From contig NZ_CP086239.1 in NCBI RefSeq assembly GCF_026650985.1, positions 4,924,501-4,988,500 of the forward strand: a DNA stretch of 64,000 nucleotides. Reading direction: 5' to 3'. The notes beneath the pieces were generated by a model. That model was not told where the DNA came from and searched no databases. It saw only the letters and a program-made list of their open reading frames with translations. Source of the stretch: Clostridium estertheticum. GTDB taxonomy: Bacteria > Bacillota > Clostridia > Clostridiales > Clostridiaceae. The position numbers and the translations under genes are program-made. Of the stretch, positions 44,639 to 53,717 are shown piece after piece. Position 1 is the stretch's first letter, and each line of letters begins with the position of its first letter.

Positions 44639-46438
44639 GTGAGTGAAATACAAAAACTTAAAACGAGAGATCAAGTCGATAGCAAGTATAAGTGGAATGT
44701 TGAAAAGATATATAAGAATTCAGCGGAGTGGGAAAAAGATTTTGAAATACTAAAGACTAAATCACCAAAGATGCAAAGATTTTCAGGGAAACTTGGAATA
44801 GCTGAAGAATTATTATCATTTTTGGAAAGTAGTGTAGAAATTGAAAGACTTTTAGATAAATTGCTTGTGTATGCACATTTAAGAGGAGACGAGGATACAG
44901 GCAAGGCTGAATTTCAAGTTCTTAAAAATAAGATTGATGCTTTTGGCGCAGAAGTTTCTAGCGCAACTGCATTTTTTATTCCTGAATTATTATCATTACC
45001 TGAGAGAGCAGTTGATGAGGCAATAGTTAAGTTTCCAAAGCTTAAACTATATGAATTTTATTTAGCAGATATTATAAGTCAAAAGGACCATACGCTAAGT
45101 GCAGAGGCAGAAAAACTTTTGGCGTCCGTTAGTGATTGTTTAAGTGCACCAGGAAACATATTTGGAATGCTTACAAATGCAGACATGACATTTCCGTGTA
45201 TAAAAGATGAAAAGGGTAATGAGGTCGAATTAACTGAAGGAAACTATAGCAATTTTATAAAATCAAAGGATAGAAGAGTAAGGAAGGATGCTTTTCAAAC
45301 ATTATTTTCAACATATAAAGGATTTAGTAATACTTTAACAGCATCCTTAACATCTTCTATAAAGAATTTTATATTTAATGCAAAAACAAGAAATTATTCC
45401 TGTGCACTTGAAAGTTCTTTAAAACCTAATAATATTCCAGTAAAGGTTTATGACAATGTAGTTGATACTATAAACAAAAATTTATCATCTCTTCATAAGT
45501 ATGTAAGCATTAAAAAGAAATTATTAGGGCTTGATGAAATGCATATGTACGATTTATATGTGCCTATAATTGATGCAGAGGAAAATCATATTGAATATGA
45601 AGACGCAGTTAAAATAGCACTCGAGGGTATTAAACCACTAGGACAAGAGTATTTAGACATCTTCAAAGAAGGTATTAATGAGGGATGGGTAGATGTATTC
45701 CAAAATAAAGGTAAGCGCTCTGGAGCTTATTCTTGGGGCTGCTTCGATAGTATGCCATATGTGCTTTTGAATTATAATTATCAATTAAACGATGTGTCAA
45801 CACTTGTTCATGAAATGGGACATTCTATTCATTCATATTATTCAAGAAAGACTCAACCATATATATATTCAGGGTATGAGTTATTTTGCGCAGAGGTTGC
45901 ATCTATAACTAATGAATGTTTATTAATAGATTATCAAATTAAAAATGAGAATGATAAGAAAAAGAAATTATTCCTAATAAATCAACAATTAGAGGGAATA
46001 AGAACTACAGTATTTAGACAGTGCATGTTTGCAGAATTTGAAAAGGTAACACATGAAAAGATTGAACAGGGTAATCCGTTATCTCCAGAGGACTTATGTA
46101 AAATTTATCATGATTTAAATGTGAAATATTTTGGACCTGATATGGTAGTAGACGCAGGAATAGATATGGAATGGTCAAGAATTCCTCATTTTTATAATGA
46201 TTTTTATGTATACCAATATACTACAGGTTTTGCAGCTGCTAATTCTTTTAGTAAAATGATAACTGAAAATGGCGCAAGTGCTGTAGAAAGATATATAGGA
46301 TTCTTAAAGAGTGGTGGAAGTGATTATCCAATAAATATACTTAAAAAAGCAGGAGTAGATATGTCATCACCAAAACCTTTAGAAGATACTATAAAAAGAT
46401 TTGATGAATTATTAGGGATGCTCGAGAAAGAACTGTAA
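44639..46438 (+). CDS. pepF: Oligoendopeptidase F
   Basis: A cytoplasmic M3-family zinc metallopeptidase that cuts medium-sized peptides. 599 residues. The zinc motif HEMGH is at 391-395, with the third ligand region ELFCAEVASITNE downstream, and a C-terminal DFYVYQYTTGFAAANSFS block typical of PepF. Starts with GTG; GAGGG is eight bases before it. Repeat R7 begins ten bases after the stop. Confidence 0.96.
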   Translation: MSEIQKLKTRDQVDSKYKWNVEKIYKNSAEWEKDFEILKTKSPKMQRFSGKLGIAEELLSFLESSVEIERLLDKLLVYAHLRGDEDTGKAEFQVLKNKIDAFGAEVSSATAFFIPELLSLPERAVDEAIVKFPKLKLYEFYLADIISQKDHTLSAEAEKLLASVSDCLSAPGNIFGMLTNADMTFPCIKDEKGNEVELTEGNYSNFIKSKDRRVRKDAFQTLFSTYKGFSNTLTASLTSSIKNFIFNAKTRNYSCALESSLKPNNIPVKVYDNVVDTINKNLSSLHKYVSIKKKLLGLDEMHMYDLYVPIIDAEENHIEYEDAVKIALEGIKPLGQEYLDIFKEGINEGWVDVFQNKGKRSGAYSWGCFDSMPYVLLNYNYQLNDVSTLVHEMGHSIHSYYSRKTQPYIYSGYELFCAEVASITNECLLIDYQIKNENDKKKKLFLINQQLEGIRTTVFRQCMFAEFEKVTHEKIEQGNPLSPEDLCKIYHDLNVKYFGPDMVVDAGIDMEWSRIPHFYNDFYVYQYTTGFAAANSFSKMITENGASAVERYIGFLKSGGSDYPINILKKAGVDMSSPKPLEDTIKRFDELLGMLEKEL

Positions 46439-46445
46439 CAAAGGG

Positions 46446-46631
46446 GCAGTATATATTACTACAATTGCGATTCACTTAGCTAAGTAATTCTAAACAAATT
46501 TAAGTGAATGATACTAAAAAGTACAAACACGCTAACACTCAAACATGTACTTTTCTTAACGTATCATCCATTGAAATTAGTTAAGAATTGCTAAAGCTCG
46601 TTCAAATGCAATTTTCATAATATATACTTTT
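46446..46631. repeat. Long-hairpin element R7
   Basis: Outer ends AGTATATATTACT / ATAATATATACTTTT, inner stem AAGTACA/TGTACTT, apical loop AACACGCTAACACTCAAACA. The middle arms (AAGTGAATGATACT, GTATCATCCATTG) differ from R1 yet still pair. Confidence 0.8.
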
Positions 46632-46678
46632 CCTAATGTTATAATTCATTTGATTTCAAAAAATAAAAAATTTTAAAT

Positions 46679-46729
46679 GAAATTTCAATAGTTTCTGAGT
46701 TTCTTATTTGGAGCATTATGGAGAAATCC
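46679..46729 (+). repeat. Short dispersed hairpin repeat, copy C
   Basis: GAAATTTC, TTTCTTATTTGGAGCATTAT, GGAGAAATCC. Diverged member of the family at 2948-2995 and 7183-7240. Confidence 0.5.
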
Positions 46730-46780
46730 ATACTTAATCGTTAATCCTTTCAATTGCAGAAGATATTTATACACATAAAC

Positions 46781-46809
46781 TTTACATAAATATAAGATAT
46801 TTGTAATAC
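46781..46809 (+). promoter_or_regulatory. Predicted promoter
   Basis: TTTACA (46781-46786), 17-base spacer, TAATAC (46804-46809), upstream of the small STAS-like gene. Confidence 0.45.
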
Positions 46810-46874
46810 AGTTATTGATTATAATTTAAAACAGAGGAGCTCAATAAATAAGCAAAGATATGGGAGGGTTTAAT

Positions 46875-47234
46875 ATGTATACAATGGAACTTAAAACAAA
46901 TTTACTAATAATAACTATGAGTGGAGTTATGACAAAAGAAGAAGGTATATCTTATATAGAGGAATTGAAAAAAAATATAAAAGATATAAGTCCTATTGAC
47001 TATAATATAGTTGTTGATTCGAGAAAATTAAAAAAAATTTCAAAAGAATTAAGTGAGAGTAGGGAACAAGCCATCTCATTAATTACTAGTACTCCATTTA
47101 AAAAACGATATAATATTATGCCCAAAGATATTATTGCTACTATACAGGGAGTACGAGCAGGTATTGTAAATAATGAATTTAATAATACTATTTTCGCAGA
47201 ATCTTATGGGGAGCTACTTAAATTCAAGGTTTAG
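46875..47234 (+). CDS. Hypothetical STAS/SpoIIAA-like small protein
   Basis: A 119-residue cytoplasmic protein with an alternating strand/helix pattern (LLIITMSGVMTKEEGISYIE, YNIVVDSRKLKKIS) that resembles SpoIIAA-like or STAS folds; this is a structural guess. ATG 46875 is chosen because GGGAGGG is six bases upstream; the earlier ATG precedes that site. No obvious partner gene. Confidence 0.6.
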   Translation: MYTMELKTNLLIITMSGVMTKEEGISYIEELKKNIKDISPIDYNIVVDSRKLKKISKELSESREQAISLITSTPFKKRYNIMPKDIIATIQGVRAGIVNNEFNNTIFAESYGELLKFKV

Positions 47235-47388
47235 CATTCAACTTAACATAAATTAGAGAGAGTCACATATTTTTCACATAAACATTTGATACTAATTCTA
47301 CAATTAATTGTTATTATAAAGGTATAGTAATTAGCAAGTGATTTATTTTTTAATTAGAGTCCCCCTAATTAAATATGAATATAATATA

Positions 47389-47437
47389 AAATAGCCTATA
47401 GGTAGACTTTGAATTGTCTATTCTATAGGCTATTTCA
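47389..47437 (+). terminator. Probable terminator
   Basis: AAATAGCCTATAG pairs with CTATAGGCTATTT, with GTAGAC/GTCTAT inside. It is 150 bases after the stop of the small gene, with only a short T-tract. Confidence 0.55.
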
Positions 47438-47512
47438 ATTTATAACTACTTGCGAAGAGGGCGAAATATAGACGGTTACTTGATTGTATAGTAGTGTCAT
47501 AAGTCATTTAGT

Positions 47513-48451
47513 TTACTTCTTATGTGATAAATACTTAGGTAAGGGGATGAGTGGATCAGATGAATCTGTGTTAATATAAGTTTTAGGGTATGCATCTCTA
47601 TATTGAGTTGGAGTTATTCCTTCATATTTCTTAAATAATTTCATGAAATATTTATCATCTTTAAAACATAAAGTATAAGAGATTTCTTTAATGCTTTTTT
47701 CTGAGTTCAATAATAGTTCTTTTGCTTTATTTATCTTAATACTATTTATATATTGAAGAGTACTCATTCCAATATGTTTTTTGAATAATCTCGTTAGATG
47801 ATCGGCACTAAAATTAGACTTCCTAGCTACCAGTTGTACAGATATGTCTTTAGTAACATTTACTCTTATCCATTCTAATATTTGAAAAAATCTTTTATTT
47901 ACTGAATTTTCTTTTGTTACTGACAAACTAAATGAGTTTATAAATTGTTGAGTTAATTCTATGGCAAGTTCAGATACTAAATAATCAGTTGATAAATGTG
48001 TATAATACAGTGAATTAGCTATATGTAAAATTTGTTTTATGTAAATGAATACTTTTCCAGTGTCAATTAATGATAAAAAAGTTGGCAATAAAACATCTTC
48101 ATGTAAACTTTCCGTATTTAATATTGAAATGATTTCTTGATAGATTTCAGATTTAGTTAATATTATCTCATTTGCAGTACATAAAAAATGAAGCCAGTAA
48201 AAACTACTACCCTCATCTGAGGGTGCATATCCGGAATGTACCATACCTGGGAGTAAAAATAAAACATCACCTGGATTTACTTCATACTTATCCTCATTTT
48301 GTTTAATGTAAATTGTTCCTTTAATTCCAATGATAATTTCATAGTCATTTTCTAGAATAAAAGATTTATGCTGCCAATTTTTTTCACATATAAATTGACC
48401 GGATTTACAATAAGAGAGAGGTACACTTATATTTGTCTTAAAATAGAGCAT
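47513..48451 (-). CDS. AraC-family transcriptional regulator
   Basis: A 312-residue regulator. The N-terminal cupin-like sugar-sensing domain (GQFICEKNWQHKSFILENDY, then VNPGDVLFLLPGMVHSGYAP) spans about 15-95. The C-terminal pair of AraC helix-turn-helices is at about 195-290 (VQLVARKSNFSADHLTRLFKK, IKEISYTLCFKDDKYFMKLF). ATG 48451 is preferred to the GTGs upstream because GGTGGTGA lies eight bases before it. Divergent from the GH127 gene with an inverted repeat between, so it probably controls the arabinose enzymes. Confidence 0.9.
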   Translation of the reverse strand: MLYFKTNISVPLSYCKSGQFICEKNWQHKSFILENDYEIIIGIKGTIYIKQNEDKYEVNPGDVLFLLPGMVHSGYAPSDEGSSFYWLHFLCTANEIILTKSEIYQEIISILNTESLHEDVLLPTFLSLIDTGKVFIYIKQILHIANSLYYTHLSTDYLVSELAIELTQQFINSFSLSVTKENSVNKRFFQILEWIRVNVTKDISVQLVARKSNFSADHLTRLFKKHIGMSTLQYINSIKINKAKELLLNSEKSIKEISYTLCFKDDKYFMKLFKKYEGITPTQYRDAYPKTYINTDSSDPLIPLPKYLSHKK

Positions 48452-48502
48452 ATCTGATTTCACCACCAAAAGTACGATTTTATTAGTTGTTAGATAAATG
48501 TA

Positions 48503-48531
48503 ATCGATTTATAATTAGCGTATAAATCAAT
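48503..48531. promoter_or_regulatory. Candidate operator between the AraC gene and GH127
   Basis: ATCGATTTATA (48503-48513) faces TATAAATCAAT (48521-48531). The same ATYGRTTTATA half-site occurs as a perfect inverted pair at 55272-55363. Confidence 0.5.
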
Positions 48532-48650
48532 CATATAAGAACAATCAACATTATACTTCCATAAAAAGCTTATGTCAATTGGTGCTAAGAAAAAACACTG
48601 ATTGTCGTATTTACCATACCTTAAATATTGATATAGGAGGAGTTTAATAA

Positions 48651-50633
48651 ATGCAAAATGAGATAAACATAAAAGATATCATTATTACAGATGATTTTTG
48701 GTCTAAGTATATAAGATTGGTTAAAGATGAAATGATTCCATACCAATGGAATGTGCTTAATGATGAGGCCAATATAAAAATTGATGCAGAGCGAGATGAT
48801 GAGAATATTCCTATTGAAAAAAGTCATGCAATTGAAAACTTTAAAATTGCAGCAGGATTAAAAAGTGGTCATCATTATGGCTATGTTTTTCAAGATAGTG
48901 ATGTTTATAAATGGCTAGAGGCTGTTTCGTATTCTTTAATTAATGATAGTAACTCTGAACTTGAAAACATAGCTGATGGCGTTATAGACTTGATAGGACT
49001 CGCTCAACAAAAGGATGGATATTTAGATACTTATTTTACTATTGATGATAAGAAAAGAAAGTTTAAACGTCTAATAGAAAGTCACGAATTATATTGCGCA
49101 GGTCATTTTATGGAAGCAGCAGCTGCTTATTATAGTGTTACAGGAAAAAGAAAGGTAATAGATATCGCTTGTAATTTAGCTGATTGTATTAATAGATATT
49201 TTGGCCCAGAAGAGGACAAGATTCATGGATATGACGGTCATGAAGAAGTAGAAATTGGTTTAGCAAAACTATACTCAGTAACTAAAGACAAAAAATACCT
49301 GGAATTAAGCAAATACTTTTTATATGAAAGGGGTCAAGATAGTAATTTTCTTAAAGATCAATTAAAAGATGATGATAATAAAACTTTTATACTTCCAGGA
49401 ATGGAAAAATTCACTCAGAAATATTTTCAAGTTCATAAACCAATTCTTAAACAAGAAACTGCTGAAGGGCATTCGGTTAGACTTATGTACATGTGCACAG
49501 CTATGGCAGATATAGCTTATTTAACGAATGATAAAGAAATACTAGAAGCATGCACAAAATTATGGAGGAATATTACTAGTAAACGCATGTATATAACAGG
49601 AGGCATTGGCTCAACTGTAATAGGAGAAGCTTTTACTTTTGACTATGATTTACCTAATGACACAATGTATTGTGAAACTTGTGCATCGGTGGGATTAATA
49701 TTCTTTGCTTTTAATATGCTTAAAAATGAACCACTAAGTTTATATGGAAATGTTATGGAAAGAAGTTTATATAATTCTGCTATTAGTGGGATGGCACTCG
49801 ATGGAAAACACTTCTTTTATGTAAATCCATTAGAAGTTGATCCAGTAGCTAGTAAAAATGATCCAGGCAAAAGTCATGTAAAGGTAACTAGATCAGAATG
49901 GTTTGGATGTGCATGTTGTCCTCCTAACCTTGCAAGAACATTAACTTCTTTAGGTAAGTACATTTATACCACCTTTAATAACACAATATATACACATTTA
50001 TATATGTCTAATGAAGTTGATATTTTGATGAATAATAATAAAATTTCTCTTAAACAAGAGACAAACTACCCATGGTATGGCTATATTAAATTTTCTTTAA
50101 ATATTGAAAAATCAAATAATTTTAGTATGGCATTTAGAATACCTGATTGGTGTTATTCATATTCTGTTAAAGTTAACGATGAAAAAGCTGAATGTAAAAT
50201 TATAAATGGTTATATCTCTATCTTAAGGGAATGGAGTACATCTGATACAATAGAGATAAATTTTGAAATGGAAATTCAAGAAATAGTTGCAAATCCAAAT
50301 ATTAAAGATGATTTAGGTAAAGTTGCAATTCAAAGGGGACCTTTTATATATTGCTTAGAAGAAGTAGACAACGGTAAAAATCTACATTTAATTAGATTAG
50401 ATAAATCCTGTAGGTATGAATATGAATTTGATTCTAAACTCCTTGGCGGCGTTGGTAAAATCAAAACTAAGGCTAAAAAACTAATTATAGATAATAGTTG
50501 GGAGGGACAACTATATAGAAGTGATAGAAAAGGCCCTATATATGAAGAGTGTGAAATCACATTTGTACCATATTATAGTTGGGCTAACCGATCTGTAGGT
50601 GAAATGAGGGTATTTATAAATAAGAATTTATAG
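48651..50633 (+). CDS. Glycoside hydrolase family 127 beta-L-arabinofuranosidase
   Basis: Removes beta-linked L-arabinofuranose from oligosaccharides. The 660-residue protein has the GH127 (DUF1680) layout: FWSKYIRLVKDEMIPYQW at the start, an alpha/alpha toroid, then beta-sandwich domains. The zinc-thiolate active site known from HypBA1 is conserved as Glu342 and Cys344 (CETCAS) plus Cys422 and Cys423 (GCACCPPN). No signal peptide, so the enzyme is intracellular and acts on imported sugars. AGGAGGAG is eight bases before the ATG. Confidence 0.93.
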   Translation: MQNEINIKDIIITDDFWSKYIRLVKDEMIPYQWNVLNDEANIKIDAERDDENIPIEKSHAIENFKIAAGLKSGHHYGYVFQDSDVYKWLEAVSYSLINDSNSELENIADGVIDLIGLAQQKDGYLDTYFTIDDKKRKFKRLIESHELYCAGHFMEAAAAYYSVTGKRKVIDIACNLADCINRYFGPEEDKIHGYDGHEEVEIGLAKLYSVTKDKKYLELSKYFLYERGQDSNFLKDQLKDDDNKTFILPGMEKFTQKYFQVHKPILKQETAEGHSVRLMYMCTAMADIAYLTNDKEILEACTKLWRNITSKRMYITGGIGSTVIGEAFTFDYDLPNDTMYCETCASVGLIFFAFNMLKNEPLSLYGNVMERSLYNSAISGMALDGKHFFYVNPLEVDPVASKNDPGKSHVKVTRSEWFGCACCPPNLARTLTSLGKYIYTTFNNTIYTHLYMSNEVDILMNNNKISLKQETNYPWYGYIKFSLNIEKSNNFSMAFRIPDWCYSYSVKVNDEKAECKIINGYISILREWSTSDTIEINFEMEIQEIVANPNIKDDLGKVAIQRGPFIYCLEEVDNGKNLHLIRLDKSCRYEYEFDSKLLGGVGKIKTKAKKLIIDNSWEGQLYRSDRKGPIYEECEITFVPYYSWANRSVGEMRVFINKNL

Positions 50634-50700
50634 ATATTTTAACAATTAAAATGTAATAGATTTGTATTATTTGTTTATTACCGTAAATATAAATTATACA

Positions 50701-50735
50701 ACAAAAGTGGATTTCGCGAATCCACTTTTGTATTT
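50701..50735. terminator. Bidirectional terminator between GH127 and GH43
   Basis: ACAAAAGTGGATT (50701-50713) pairs perfectly with AATCCACTTTTGT (50719-50731) across TCGCG. Confidence 0.88.
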
Positions 50736-50794
50736 AGAAAATAAGATAGTCCATATAGACTTCTTGCTTTTAAAGAAATATCAACTTAATTGGA

Positions 50795-51757
50795 TTAGTT
50801 CAAATCAGCTACTGGTCTACCAAAATCAGGAGTTCCATCATCATTCCAGGTTAGTTTTTGGGCCCTCGCATGTCGGTTAGGATCATCAAGAGAATTCCCA
50901 TCTATTTCCTTATAATTTCTAGCATGATAAATCATAACATCTGTTTGATTATCCTCCGAAACAGTGAAACTATTATGACCTGGTCCATATTGATTATTTT
51001 CATAACTTGTAGTAAATACTGGAACTGATGATTTGCTCCAAGATAATGGATTTAACAAGTCATTTGTATCGTCTGCAGTTAAAAGGCCCATACAATAATT
51101 ATAGTCTGTAGCACTTGCTGAATAGCTAATAAATATCTTACCATTTTTCTTAAGTACTGCTGGTCCTTCGTTTACAGAAAAACCTATACATTCCCATGGA
51201 TATTCAGGTTTTGAAATCATTACCTGTTTACCACTAATAGTCCATGGATTGCTTAACTTTGCAATATATAAATTAGAGTTTCCCTTTATATTAGGATCAT
51301 TTTGAGGCCAAACCAGATATCTTATTCCTTTATGTTGAAAGCTTGTAGCATCTAAAGCAAATGATTCATAATTAGTCTTAAGTTGTCCTTTTTCTAACCA
51401 AGGTCCTTCTAGTGGGTTAAGTGACAAGTTTTCAAGCACATATATTCTATGATCAAACATGTCCCCTTTAGGATCATTAGCTTTTGCTGCTGCAAAGTAT
51501 ATATACCATTTATCATCTATAAAATGTATTTCTGGTGCCCATATATATGCGCTCATTTCCCCATCCACATGTTTGCGCCAAACTACAATAGGCGATATTG
51601 AGCCTAATTCCTCAATGGTCTTAGCTCTTCTTATTTCGATTCTGTCATATTCAGGTACGGATGAAGTGAAATAGTAATATCCATCAGAGTGCTTATATAC
51701 AAATGGATCAGCTGCTTGTCGTACTATTGGATTTTTATATTCTTGACTTATTGACAT
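50795..51757 (-). CDS. Glycoside hydrolase family 43 protein (arabinofuranosidase/arabinosidase)
   Basis: A 320-residue five-bladed beta-propeller enzyme. The GH43 residues are the catalytic Asp17 in QAADPFVY, the pKa-modulating Asp in ALDATSF and the general-acid Glu in VNEGPAVL. Probably splits alpha-L-arabinofuranosyl links in arabinan fragments; the exact specificity cannot be read. No signal peptide. Last gene of the araN-araP-araQ operon, 51 bases after araQ. GAGGAG precedes the ATG. Confidence 0.9.
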   Translation of the reverse strand: MSISQEYKNPIVRQAADPFVYKHSDGYYYFTSSVPEYDRIEIRRAKTIEELGSISPIVVWRKHVDGEMSAYIWAPEIHFIDDKWYIYFAAAKANDPKGDMFDHRIYVLENLSLNPLEGPWLEKGQLKTNYESFALDATSFQHKGIRYLVWPQNDPNIKGNSNLYIAKLSNPWTISGKQVMISKPEYPWECIGFSVNEGPAVLKKNGKIFISYSASATDYNYCMGLLTADDTNDLLNPLSWSKSSVPVFTTSYENNQYGPGHNSFTVSEDNQTDVMIYHARNYKEIDGNSLDDPNRHARAQKLTWNDDGTPDFGRPVADLN

Positions 51758-51808
51758 AATATTCTCCTCGATTTAAACTATATTTATTTTGTTGTATTAA
51801 ATAATTAA

Positions 51809-52702
51809 TTAACCTTTTACTCCACCAGCAGTTAATCCTTCAATGAAAGAATCCTGGAAGAGTAAGAATATAATTATAATTGGTAATACCGATAATACAG
51901 ATCCAGATAATACAGCACTGTAATTATTTCCATAAGGTGTCATTAATGACATTAAGCCTACAGGAAGTGTAAACATATCATCTGTTCTCATTTGTATTAA
52001 AGGCCATATAAAACCATTCCAACTTGACAAGGCTGATAAGATTGTCATGGCGCCAAAAGCTGGTTTCATTAAAGGTATCATAATTTTGAAAAATATCCCA
52101 TATTCGGTACACCCATCAATTCTAGCAGCATCCATAAAGTCCTTTGGTATTCCTGAAGCAAATTGCCTGAAAAAGAATATCGAAGAAGCTGAGACAAGGA
52201 AAGGTAGTATTATTCCACTATATGTATTTATAATATGGAGTGTAACTGTTAATTTATATAATGGAAGTATTAAAATCTCAACAGGGATCATCATCATAAA
52301 CAATATTAATACAAATATTGTATTCTTAAATTTAAAATCATATACTGCTATTGCATAACCTACCATAGAAGATAATAATAGTGAGAACACTGTACTTATT
52401 AGAGTAATTAACACACTATTTTTAAACCATGTTAGAAATAAAATACTGCTGTCAGTAAATAAAGGAATATAATTCTGTATACTCATAATACTAAAGTCTA
52501 ATTTCAAATTTAAGCCATAACGAAATAACTCTGTAGCAGGTTTAAGTGAAGCTAGTAACATTGCATAGAAAGGGAGTAATGCAAAAATGGTTATGATGAT
52601 AAAAAGAATAACCATTAAAAGTCCTTTATGAGAATATTTTACTTTTGATTTTACTTTTACATTTTTAGGTTTTGTTATAACTACAGTTTCAGTTTTTGAC
52701 AT
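51809..52702 (-). CDS. araQ: Carbohydrate ABC transporter permease (AraQ-like)
   Basis: A 297-residue permease with six membrane helices and the EAA loop FMDAARIDGCTEYGIFFKIMIPLMKPA, here cited by its key residues AARIDG and IPLMKP, at about 190-215. The order solute-binding protein, permease, permease and its arabinose-enzyme neighbours match AraNPQ of Bacillus. AAGGAGGATG is before the ATG, and the gene starts two bases after araP. No ATPase gene is present, as in systems using a shared MsmX-type ATPase. Confidence 0.9.
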   Translation of the reverse strand: MSKTETVVITKPKNVKVKSKVKYSHKGLLMVILFIIITIFALLPFYAMLLASLKPATELFRYGLNLKLDFSIMSIQNYIPLFTDSSILFLTWFKNSVLITLISTVFSLLLSSMVGYAIAVYDFKFKNTIFVLILFMMMIPVEILILPLYKLTVTLHIINTYSGIILPFLVSASSIFFFRQFASGIPKDFMDAARIDGCTEYGIFFKIMIPLMKPAFGAMTILSALSSWNGFIWPLIQMRTDDMFTLPVGLMSLMTPYGNNYSAVLSGSVLSVLPIIIIFLLFQDSFIEGLTAGGVKG

Positions 52703-52704
52703 GA

Positions 52705-53616
52705 TTATGCATCCTCCTTTTTAAACATTCCAAAGAATTTTAGTTGGAATAAATTCAAAGTTATTACAATAAGAAGTAATACTAATCCAGTAGCAGAAGC
52801 AAAGCCTAAATTTCCATTTTCAAAACCTTGCTGATACAAGTAACCTACAATTGTTAATCCAGAATCATTTTGTGAATGATTTTGCCAAAAAACAAAACTT
52901 TCAGTAAACATTGATAATCCGCCATAGATACTTATTGTTAAAACATAAATAATAATTGGTTTTAAAAGAGGCACTGTTACATATCTAAATTTATTAAAAA
53001 CACTTGCACCATCAATTTCGGCTGATTCATATAGTTCTGTAGGTATATTTTGTAAACCGGATAAGAAATATATAATATTTATCCCAGTCCAACGCCACAT
53101 TGCGAGTAATACTAATAAAGGCATTGCAGTATTTTCATTACGTAGCCATTCTACTGGACTTATACCAAAAACACCTAAAATTGTATTTAGTGGTGCACCT
53201 GGAGTTTCTCCAAAAATCAATCTAAAAACAATACCTGCAACAACAACTGAGGTGATAGCGGGCATGAAAATGGTAGCTCTAAAAAACTTTTTAGCTACTA
53301 ATGCTTTTGAATTTAAAAATACAGCTAAAACTATAGGGATAGGTATCAAAAGTAATAAAGTCCAAAAACAATACCGTACACTATTCCAGACAGCAGTATA
53401 AAAATGAACATTAAGTAAATCCTTATAGTTTTTTAAACCAATAAACTTATTTTGACCAACACCAACAACATCTTGAAAACTCATAATGCATGTGCTTATT
53501 ATTGGATAAAAGAAAAATATGAAAAAAGAAAGAATAAAAGGTAACACAAAAACATATGGAGCATACTTTGATGAATATAAAAACTTATTAACAATTATGT
53601 TTTGCTTTTTTTCCAA
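52705..53616 (-). CDS. araP: Sugar ABC transporter permease (AraP-like)
   Basis: A 303-residue permease of the MalF/UgpA type with six helices (first about 18-40) and the EAA loop ELYESAEIDGASVFNKFRYV (about 190-210). It pairs with AraQ to form the membrane channel. TTG start with GGAGGGG eight bases upstream. Confidence 0.9.
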   Translation of the reverse strand: MEKKQNIIVNKFLYSSKYAPYVFVLPFILSFFIFFFYPIISTCIMSFQDVVGVGQNKFIGLKNYKDLLNVHFYTAVWNSVRYCFWTLLLLIPIPIVLAVFLNSKALVAKKFFRATIFMPAITSVVVAGIVFRLIFGETPGAPLNTILGVFGISPVEWLRNENTAMPLLVLLAMWRWTGINIIYFLSGLQNIPTELYESAEIDGASVFNKFRYVTVPLLKPIIIYVLTISIYGGLSMFTESFVFWQNHSQNDSGLTIVGYLYQQGFENGNLGFASATGLVLLLIVITLNLFQLKFFGMFKKEDA

Positions 53617-53717
53617 GTAGATTCCCCTCCAATTTAAATATTAGGAGATGCAAATCATATAAACAATTGCATCCCTAATAATTTATAGATGATTAATTTT
53701 ATTTGTCTACGGTTTTC

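Noticed and set aside
21780-46631. CRISPR-like reading of the repeated CTCGCTnnCGCTCAAAC motif
   Set aside because: The copies are parts of ~190-bp hairpins kilobases apart, without regular spacers and without cas genes.
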